IMG/VR virus record: IMGVR_UViG_3300042542_003620
Coordinates: 1-21,816 of that record
DNA from: a virus
Length of the DNA stretch: 21,816 bases
Strand: one strand, 5' to 3'
The translations under genes were made by a program, and so were the position numbers. The notes beneath the pieces were generated by a model, which did not search any database, was not told where the DNA came from, and saw nothing but the letters and a program-made list of their open reading frames with translations. Shown in pieces: positions 1-5,706 of this stretch. The first letter of the stretch is position 1, and every line of letters begins with the position of its first letter.

Positions 1-126
1 GCCATCAACCACGATGCTCAGATCGTCCCGGCATAGGTGGGCGGCAGTCCGCCGATCCAGGGCACGGCTCAGCTGCGTTTCTAGGCTGAGGGTCGGCACC
101 ATCCAACTATTCGAGGTCGAGGCCAT
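1..126 (-). CDS. Possible hypothetical protein, cut by left window edge
   Basis: An open frame begins with ATG at 126-124 and continues to the left edge without a stop, giving 42 visible residues starting MASTSNSWMVPTL and ending DDLSIVVDG. The composition (LETQLSRALDRR, then an acidic and hydrophobic stretch) looks like real protein, but the product is not recognised. A second in-frame ATG lies at 102-100. No Shine-Dalgarno sequence is visible upstream of either ATG. The first ATG shares the CCATGG palindrome with the start of the plus-strand gene at 125, so the two would be divergent with starts overlapping by 2 bp. The frame could be chance, because it is short and truncated. Confidence 0.35.
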   Translation of the reverse strand, partial: MASTSNSWMVPTLSLETQLSRALDRRTAAHLCRDDLSIVVDG

Positions 127-385
127 GGCAGATCAGGAGCTGCAGTTGAGGGTAGGAACAGACGCAAAAGGCGGCGGCTGCTGGGAGGTGTGCATTGATG
201 GGGTCTTACACCAGGACCGATCGCAAGCCCCCCTGCGTGCCCTGATCGAGCAGCGCCGCGCCCAGCAACCGGCCCAGTGGGCCCAGCTAGAACCGATCGA
301 AGGGCTAGACGAGGATGCCGACGCGGGGCAGGCTGGCTGGGGGGGCATGGTGCAGGACGAGGGGGGCTGGCGGGAGGAGGGCTAG
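125..385 (+). CDS. Small hypothetical protein, 86 aa
   Basis: The ATG at 125 was chosen over the frame's earlier start at 14 because a GAGG lies 8 bases upstream (113-116) and the longer N-terminus is Arg/Ser-rich and unprotein-like. The product begins MADQELQLRVGTD and contains CWEVCIDGVLHQDRS followed by LRALIEQRRAQQPAQW, probably a strand pair and then a helix. The tail is acidic and Gly-rich (DEDADAGQAGWGG). There is no signal peptide or membrane segment. The function is not recognised. A stable hairpin starts over its stop codon. It lies outside the late operon and on the opposite strand, so it may belong to an accessory or flanking region. Confidence 0.5.
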   Translation: MADQELQLRVGTDAKGGGCWEVCIDGVLHQDRSQAPLRALIEQRRAQQPAQWAQLEPIEGLDEDADAGQAGWGGMVQDEGGWREEG

Positions 386-410
386 CGATCTGCAACGATC
401 GCGCTGGCCC
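379..410. terminator. Stable stem-loop at the end of the 86-aa gene
   Basis: GGGC (379-382) pairs with GCCC (407-410), and GCGATC (385-390) pairs with GATCGC (397-402) around the six-base loop TGCAAC, with a small internal loop (TA against GCTG). It overlaps the TAG stop at 383-385. No T-run follows on the plus strand (next bases AGCTGCGCC) or on the minus strand, so it is not a classical intrinsic terminator. It may be a processing or protection hairpin. The remaining 411-517 is non-coding, and I see no clear promoter in it. Confidence 0.3.
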
Positions 411-517
411 AGCTGCGCCGAATCCCGTTGGCGGTAATAGGGCACGCCGATCAGCGGATTAGGGGGAGCAGCTGTCATGGGCTCGGTAGCATAGCGGCAA
501 CAATCTAGCCCCGCCCA

Positions 518-1369
518 ATGCCCGTTTTCACGCTCAGCAACCGGGCCCAGTACAGCCTGACGACCCCTGACATGCCATTAACAGGCACGTTCTACGGTCA
601 ATTGATGACCTCTGCTTTTACGTTTAACCGTGACACCCATGACACGATGGCCGCAATCACCAGCGGCGAGATCACCCCCGTTACCGGCTATTTAGCAGGC
701 GGCAAGCCGTTGGTGCTCAGTAACTCAATGAACACCACTACCGGAATCAATGCCCTAGTCATTGACCCGGTTACATGGAATGCCAATATCACGGGCGCCA
801 GTGGGATTCTGATTTATTATCGACCATCAGCAACACCTTCTCAGCAAATAGTTTTAGGCTACAACCACTTTGGCAGCCCTCAAAGCAGTGTTGGGGGGTT
901 GTTCAGGGTTGAGCAAATGCAGATTGAAGCTGCGCAAACAAACAACAACAATATCATAATTCCTTACGCAACAATCAACGCAATCATAAACAAAACTATA
1001 GACCTGAGTGCGGGCAACTTCTACGCCATGCTGCTGGGGGCTGGCTACACTCCCAGCGCCACTCATTCGTCTCGGTCAAATCTGACCAACGAAGTGACAG
1101 GCACTGGCTACACCGCTGGTGGCGTGCCTGCTCCGCTGACGATCACACGGGATGATGCTGCTGATAAAACCATAGTGCAGGCCAATCAAATTATCCTTAC
1201 GGGCGCTACAGTTTCGCCTAGATATGTGGTTTATTATCAAAGCCTTGGCGGGGCGGCTTCTGCTGACCGTGTTTTGATGATTGTAAATTGGGGCATAGAC
1301 TACCCTGCTAATGGTGCCGCGTATCCGATCAATGCCAATACTTTTGATATCACCGGGGTTTACGTTTAA
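518..1369 (+). CDS. Phage structural protein with two copies of a FY...GYxAGG...YY...G domain, 283 aa
   Basis: Two copies of a roughly 95-residue beta-rich domain are visible, at residues 24-119 and 167-259. Both run: FY plus hydrophobics (TFYGQLM / NFYAMLL), a Thr/Ser/Asn-rich stretch, GYLAGG (57-62) or GYTAGG (197-202), a strand, a tyrosine pair (IYY / VYY), and an end in hydrophobics plus G (GYNHFG / VNWG). A Gln/Asn-rich linker (QTNNNNIII) separates them. Short phage proteins of about 130-150 aa with one such domain, containing NEVTGTGYTAGG-like motifs, are common in siphophage structural regions; I recall the pattern but cannot name a family accession. No Shine-Dalgarno is evident. It shares one base (TAATG) with the next gene. 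It lies on the strand opposite to all the tail genes. It is probably a virion surface, fibre or decoration component, but the function is inferred. Confidence 0.75.
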   Translation: MPVFTLSNRAQYSLTTPDMPLTGTFYGQLMTSAFTFNRDTHDTMAAITSGEITPVTGYLAGGKPLVLSNSMNTTTGINALVIDPVTWNANITGASGILIYYRPSATPSQQIVLGYNHFGSPQSSVGGLFRVEQMQIEAAQTNNNNIIIPYATINAIINKTIDLSAGNFYAMLLGAGYTPSATHSSRSNLTNEVTGTGYTAGGVPAPLTITRDDAADKTIVQANQIILTGATVSPRYVVYYQSLGGAASADRVLMIVNWGIDYPANGAAYPINANTFDITGVYV

Positions 1370-1710
1370 TGGATTTCCCTGAATCCTGTCTGCCGATTGG
1401 GAGGCCGCATACGTTAGGTGATTTCAATATCGCCGCTGAACTTGATCGGCGGTTTTTATTGAGCGACACCCTGGCTGGCCAGACCGTGTCCCTGCCCCTG
1501 CCCTTGCTCAGCCCCGCACAGTTCGCCGATTTCGTGGAGCACTTCCGAACTGTGGGGCTGCTGGCATCCTGGGAGCTGCCTGCTGCGGTCTGGGTGGGGC
1601 GTGCAGTTCCCCCGACGCCGGTTCGATGGCGCTATGCCTCGGCACCATCGTGGGCTCTGCAGCCTGGCGAGCTGTGGGAGGTTGCCGGGGTTGAGCTGCG
1701 TGCGGTGTGA
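1369..1710 (+). CDS. Putative minor tail protein, similar to the N-terminal domain of the facing fibre gene, 113 aa
   Basis: Its ATG overlaps the previous stop by one base, indicating translational coupling. Residues 41-110 (SLPLPLLSPAQF, then a helix, SWELP, WRYASAPSW, LWEVAGVEL) align by eye, strand for strand, with residues 46-119 of the fibre protein on the opposite strand (DMSFDGLTEADA, FGFHP, WAYARPV, FYRLAVQFVGVW). Siphophage minor tail proteins often end in this 'WRYxxxP ... G-W-V-elel' pattern. There is no membrane segment. The stop (1708-1710) lies only 4 bp from the stop of the minus-strand fibre gene (1715-1717), so the two transcripts must converge. The role, an adaptor or tail-tip piece, is inference. 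Confidence 0.65.
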   Translation: MDFPESCLPIGRPHTLGDFNIAAELDRRFLLSDTLAGQTVSLPLPLLSPAQFADFVEHFRTVGLLASWELPAAVWVGRAVPPTPVRWRYASAPSWALQPGELWEVAGVELRAV

Positions 1711-1714
1711 GCTG

Positions 1715-2980
1715 CTAGAAGATCGGCAGCGGCCCGGTCGGTACGGTATGTGGCCTGGCGGCTAAGGTGATCTGGAAATCATTGAACCGTCCATTACAGA
1801 TTTGAGAATCCCCAAAGCGTTTTCCTATGTCTAGGATTGTTTGCGGGTAATTGCGAATATATGTAGGCACAGGATCGGGAGACACTGGAGTGATAAATGT
1901 CTGGCCGCTGACTGTCGAGAACGATGTTCTTACAAACCCAGCCGCTCTGGTCTGCTGGAAGAAGTACCAGTTCCCTGGAGAGACCACTGCTTGCCCGCTA
2001 TATTCGGTCCCGACCTGGGATCCAGGGCTATTCAAATTGTCAGAATAGTAAACCCATCCACTTGTCGCGATTACAAAAGCATTCAAAAAACTAACATCTG
2101 CTGGTACAGATCCGATATTTCCTGCTGCATTTGTGATCTGAAACAACTCGTTCCTTGTGGTCAATGTTGTTAGATTAAACCAAAATCTGATTGTGTAATC
2201 TCCTGCGCCCAAGGCCTGCGCCAGTTCTACCGACAGCCAGTCTGGCGTGCTGTCGGCGCTATTCAATAGTGCAGAGCCGGCGCCCCAGCGACCTGCGCTG
2301 GCATCGATGCTGATACCGCCTTGCGTTGTTATTGACCCCGATTGGCCGCTGACATCGGTAAAGCCCTTGTCAGCAGTCAGGGGCAGATGCACCAACACTG
2401 ACCCGTAAAGAGGGTCGTTCAATGGCGTCGATACGAGCCCAGCGGGCGACGTCTTCAGCAACAACAGCGTCGATTGGGACGGCGTGCCCGTAGCCATCCC
2501 CGCCGCCGTGGTGGTCAACTGCACGATCGTGGATCCGCTGGGGGTGCCTGCCGGCAGGGCCCTGGCCGCTGTGGTGCGGAGCGCGATGCGGGTCGATCCG
2601 GAGGGGGTGGAGGCCCGTCGAATCCAGACCCCGACGAACTGAACGGCCAGGCGGTAGAACCCGCTGCCGACCGCCTGGACGTCGTCCTGAGTAACCGGCC
2701 GCGCATACGCCCACTGAAACCCGGCCGGAGTCAGTGCCGTGGCCAGGGTGGTGGGATGAAACCCAAACGAGCGGCCCCGCTGGGCCTGCTGGTGGTCTGG
2801 CACGCTGCGGGCGTCGGCCTCGGTCAACCCGTCAAACGACATATCCAGAACGTCTCCGGTCGCTACCAAGTCGGCCGTGCTGGTCACGGTGCTGCCGTCG
2901 TAGCCAGCCTGCAGGCTGGCAGGGACCGCGCCAGGAGTGATTGAGACAGTGGCAGGGCGGAGGGTCGGGAATGTGGTCAT
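1715..2980 (-). CDS. Tail fibre or lectin-like minor tail protein, 421 aa
   Basis: The ATG at 2980 was chosen over a TTG at 3046, because the latter lies inside the J gene; this start is one base past the J stop. Layout: residues 1-120 form a minor-tail-type N-terminal domain similar to the plus-strand 113-aa protein. Residues 125-184 are three degenerate 20-residue repeats opening TPSGST/TPSGST/TPSQST. Residues about 195-421 look like a LamG/concanavalin-A-like jelly roll (HLPLTADKGFTDVSG near the start, DYTIRFWFN in the middle, FNDFQIT near the end). Such domains on tail fibres usually bind cell-surface glycans. As the last gene of the late block, it is in the usual place for a receptor-binding fibre. 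The receptor role is inference. Confidence 0.75.
   Translation of the reverse strand: MTTFPTLRPATVSITPGAVPASLQAGYDGSTVTSTADLVATGDVLDMSFDGLTEADARSVPDHQQAQRGRSFGFHPTTLATALTPAGFQWAYARPVTQDDVQAVGSGFYRLAVQFVGVWIRRASTPSGSTRIALRTTAARALPAGTPSGSTIVQLTTTAAGMATGTPSQSTLLLLKTSPAGLVSTPLNDPLYGSVLVHLPLTADKGFTDVSGQSGSITTQGGISIDASAGRWGAGSALLNSADSTPDWLSVELAQALGAGDYTIRFWFNLTTLTTRNELFQITNAAGNIGSVPADVSFLNAFVIATSGWVYYSDNLNSPGSQVGTEYSGQAVVSPGNWYFFQQTRAAGFVRTSFSTVSGQTFITPVSPDPVPTYIRNYPQTILDIGKRFGDSQICNGRFNDFQITLAARPHTVPTGPLPIF
2429..2608 (-). repeat. Three tandem ~60-bp repeats coding TPS(G/Q)ST units
   Basis: Within the fibre gene, three consecutive units of 20-21 codons begin TPSGSTRIAL, TPSGSTIVQL and TPSQSTLLLL, each followed by a T/S-A-rich half. 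They are diverged at the DNA level, so the repeat is old or under protein-level selection. It probably forms a short beta-stalk between the tail-attachment domain and the lectin-like domain. Confidence 0.6.
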
Positions 2981-2981
2981 G

Positions 2982-5225
2982 CTATACAGGTGGCGAGGCA
3001 GGATCGGTTGTTTCCGGGAACGGTCCTGACAGCACCCCTCGATCAAAAATATAAGGCCACGTCTGTTGATAACTGCCGTTTATCAAGTGCTGGTATTGAG
3101 TTGGCAGGCCAGTGGCCGTCCCATCTGGATTGAATGCAGCAACAAAAGTAGACTGCAAGTTTTGCTCTACAATCACTGCCCTTTGGCCTGGGCCAACCTT
3201 AATGATTCGATTTTCTATTACAATGCCCGCATATGCCCCAGGGTTTGCTAATGGATAGTCAGGGTTTAACGTCCAGCTAAACTGCAGGCTCCACTGGATC
3301 AAATCGCCTGCGGGTGGCTCCTTCGGCGGCACCGGTGGATTTGCTGGCCCCGTTGGCGTGTCTGGCTGGGAGGGGATGCCGGGGGGATCGACCGGGCCGG
3401 TAGGGGGCTGTGGGGCGGGGGGGGCAGCTTCACCCCGCCATAGACTTCCCCCGCCGCCGCTGCTGCCAGCACCTCCCCCGCCGCCACTGCTGCCAGTGGG
3501 GCCAGCCGCAGGAGCACTGCTAAAGGCAAAGCTGGCATCACCTTCACCAGCCACGGCGCCGCCACTCGCATATTCACCACTATCTGGAAAACGACCATTT
3601 TCATTGTAGAAATAAACCTCTTCAGCGGTCCGACTCTCGGCATCCTCCGCAGGGATTGAAGTATCAGTTGCGCGACTGGGGTCGGCATCGCAGGACGGCA
3701 CGCTGCTGCCAGTGATGAATAAATCTTCCTCCGCTAAAACACTTGCAACATCCAGCGCAACCAACGACCGGCTCTGGGGGTCAACAGGAAAATGCTCCAG
3801 TTCTAGCGATAGCTGCCCTTCCCTTCCTTGCTTCATGCTTACAATCAAATACCACTCCACCAACGGGTCATCAACGCCGTCTACGTCTTCCCGGTCGAGC
3901 TGAATAGCAATCAAATCACCTTCGCCTATCCGCGCATTCCAATATCCTGCCTTGATTATTACCTGCGCAGTATGCGTAACGTATCGCCGTTTTGCTTGCG
4001 TAAATCGCATAGCCTTAACAGCATGACCTTTAGATGTGGCAAACTGCGTCATATCATGCGGTTCAATTGGTGCCGAGTCCGGGGTGTCTTCATATTTGAC
4101 CGTTGCAGTTCTAGTGATTCCCGACAGCCCGTCATCCCCTTGTTGCCGCCATGCCACCTCAGCCCTGTATGGCTGCCGGGCCTTTGGGTCTGCGAGCTGA
4201 TATGAATAGCTGCCATCAACGATCGCTTCACCATCAAACACCCACGCAGGCTTTTGCGGTTCGGTGTCAATTGCCCCTGACGGGGTGACGGGTAGCAATG
4301 GCCTCATGCCGTACCGCCCGCCAATGGTGCTGGAACGCACCAGAAAGTAGAGCCCCACCCTGCTCAGCCAATCACTGGTGCTGGATGGCTCGGTGAGAAT
4401 GCCATCCCAGAAAAGGCCATTGGCCGCCATAAATTTAGCGGTTGTCGTTAATGAATCACGGTCTATCTGTATCTCTGGAATCCTGCCAGTATGGGTCAGC
4501 AGCCAGTAGTAAAGCTCTGCAAGGTTGTTGCTGCTGCCGTAGACGTTATCGGTTAGCCGGGTGGACTGGGCGCCGTTGCGAACAAAAATGTTGACTTTGC
4601 GTTGCCAAAGCTCTTGATCTTCAAGGGGAACAATAAAAGAAATACCATCGACAATTTCAGTCGTGTATCCATTAAGGTAAGTTGCCTGAAAGCTAAGGGT
4701 AGATATTCCCTCAAACGTGCCAACGGTCCCACAAAATGTTGGCGCTAGCTTTACCCTATTACCAAACGCAGCGTGTATAGTATTGCCAGGAAGCCAATCG
4801 CCCGCCCTTTTGCCAAAAGACTGACTGTAAGAGCCAACACGGCATGGACCATGGAAAACATCTCTAACCTGTATTCCCCCTATTTTGCCTTCGCTTACAA
4901 CTAAATGATAGGCAATTGCTACGCCGTTAATACCTGAAACGGAGATTCTGCAAGCTGTTGCTTTTGGTGCTACAACGACTCCGCCCGTGCCATTCTTGCC
5001 CCCGACGCCATCTATCCTTCTGGTCCACACTATGGGAATTGACTCAAGCAAAAGCATTGCTTGCTGTTTGCCGTTCCATTGCGGGCCAGCGTCTACGCCA
5101 TTGGGTCTAGTAACAAGCGCTGAGCCTCCAAGCGCTTGTTTTCGTTTACCAATAGCACTTTGATAAGGCAAAGCCTTTGACGGGGTATTGCTGGTGCTGC
5201 TAAAACTAAAACTTGATGGATTCAT
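2982..5225 (-). CDS. J: Tail-tip attachment (J-like, central fibre) protein, 747 aa
   Basis: The ATG at 5225 leaves a 4-bp gap after the upstream stop; a TTG at 5240 would add five residues and overlap it. Around residues 225-315 is the J-family core: Asn-Leu-Ala-Glu followed by YYWLLTHTGRIPEIQIDRDS, then a 'dwlsRvglyFLVRSS...GGRYGMRPLLPV' segment. Residues about 330-500 continue with hub-like beta domains (EVAWRQQ, YEDTPDSAPIE, LELEHFPVD). About residues 570-640 are a Gly/Ser then Pro-rich linker, followed by a roughly 105-residue C-terminal domain. The protein would form the tip of the tail and contact the host. It is shorter than lambda J (1132 aa) and has no fibronectin-III tail. Its 5' half is AT-richer than its neighbours, suggesting mosaic exchange. 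Confidence 0.82.
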   Translation of the reverse strand: MNPSSFSFSSTSNTPSKALPYQSAIGKRKQALGGSALVTRPNGVDAGPQWNGKQQAMLLLESIPIVWTRRIDGVGGKNGTGGVVVAPKATACRISVSGINGVAIAYHLVVSEGKIGGIQVRDVFHGPCRVGSYSQSFGKRAGDWLPGNTIHAAFGNRVKLAPTFCGTVGTFEGISTLSFQATYLNGYTTEIVDGISFIVPLEDQELWQRKVNIFVRNGAQSTRLTDNVYGSSNNLAELYYWLLTHTGRIPEIQIDRDSLTTTAKFMAANGLFWDGILTEPSSTSDWLSRVGLYFLVRSSTIGGRYGMRPLLPVTPSGAIDTEPQKPAWVFDGEAIVDGSYSYQLADPKARQPYRAEVAWRQQGDDGLSGITRTATVKYEDTPDSAPIEPHDMTQFATSKGHAVKAMRFTQAKRRYVTHTAQVIIKAGYWNARIGEGDLIAIQLDREDVDGVDDPLVEWYLIVSMKQGREGQLSLELEHFPVDPQSRSLVALDVASVLAEEDLFITGSSVPSCDADPSRATDTSIPAEDAESRTAEEVYFYNENGRFPDSGEYASGGAVAGEGDASFAFSSAPAAGPTGSSGGGGGAGSSGGGGSLWRGEAAPPAPQPPTGPVDPPGIPSQPDTPTGPANPPVPPKEPPAGDLIQWSLQFSWTLNPDYPLANPGAYAGIVIENRIIKVGPGQRAVIVEQNLQSTFVAAFNPDGTATGLPTQYQHLINGSYQQTWPYIFDRGVLSGPFPETTDPASPPV
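3448..3496. repeat. Imperfect 22-bp direct repeat in the Gly/Ser linker of the J-like gene
   Basis: A 22-bp C/G-rich unit occurs at 3448-3469 and again at 3475-3496 with a single G/A difference. On the minus strand it encodes Gly-Ser-Ser-Gly-Gly-Gly-Gly runs in the linker of the tail-tip protein. Such short GC repeats are prone to length change by slippage, which would alter linker length. Confidence 0.6.
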
Positions 5226-5229
5226 GTTA

Positions 5230-5706
5230 TTAAAAATCAAATTTACAGGGCGTGCCGATCAATTCTGTAGTTGCAATCCTAGGCGGCATCATCGCCATGA
5301 CTGGGGGTGGCGTGCTGGTGGCCGAGAATGAAACCGTGGTCAAACCGCCATCGCCGCCGCTGACCTGGAACAGCCCGCTGGAAATCTTGGAGAGGCCGCC
5401 CAAAATGACCTCAAATTGGGTCACTTCGATCAGCCATTGATTGGCCGCTGCTTGAAACACCAGCGACTCGACTGCGGGGGAATGTGCGCAGGTGATTGTG
5501 ACTGATCCCGATGTCAAGCCCGAATCAAGGCCTGGGCAGAAGAACTCCTGAAACTCCCAGCGCTGCACCCCGTCGCCATCGCCGGCATCAAAGGAAGTGA
5601 AGGGGCTGTTGTTGATCTCAAGCCGGTGCCAGCGCGCATTCGCGTTGCCGCCGGGGTCCAGCCACTTCAGCGTCTGGGTGTAGACGTGGGGGCCGTAGTC
5701 GGGCAT
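5230..5706 (-). CDS. Minor tail protein, 158 aa
   Basis: It starts in a TGATG overlap with the tape measure stop and ends 4 bp before the J-like ATG. That is the only gene between H and J, where lambda has M, L, K and I. The sequence is beta-rich (HRLEINNSPF, WEFQEFFCPGL, SGSVTITCAHS, FEVILGGLSKISSGLFQVSGGDG), with no membrane segment and no catalytic Cys/His pair of an NlpC/P60 hydrolase. A distal-tail or L/M-like adaptor joining the tube to the tip is the likely role by position. I do not recognise the family firmly; a DUF1833-type protein is possible. Confidence 0.65.
   Translation of the reverse strand: MPDYGPHVYTQTLKWLDPGGNANARWHRLEINNSPFTSFDAGDGDGVQRWEFQEFFCPGLDSGLTSGSVTITCAHSPAVESLVFQAAANQWLIEVTQFEVILGGLSKISSGLFQVSGGDGGLTTVSFSATSTPPPVMAMMPPRIATTELIGTPCKFDF

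Noticed and set aside
1711-1730. GCTGC...GCAGC inverted repeat between the converging genes as a bidirectional terminator
   Set aside because: Only a five-base stem with a ten-base loop and no T-run; too weak to call.
2981-3046. N-terminal extension of the last fibre gene from a TTG at 3046
   Set aside because: It would lie inside the end of the J-like gene and add a Cys/Arg-rich segment. The ATG at 2980, one base after the J stop, is the natural coupled start.
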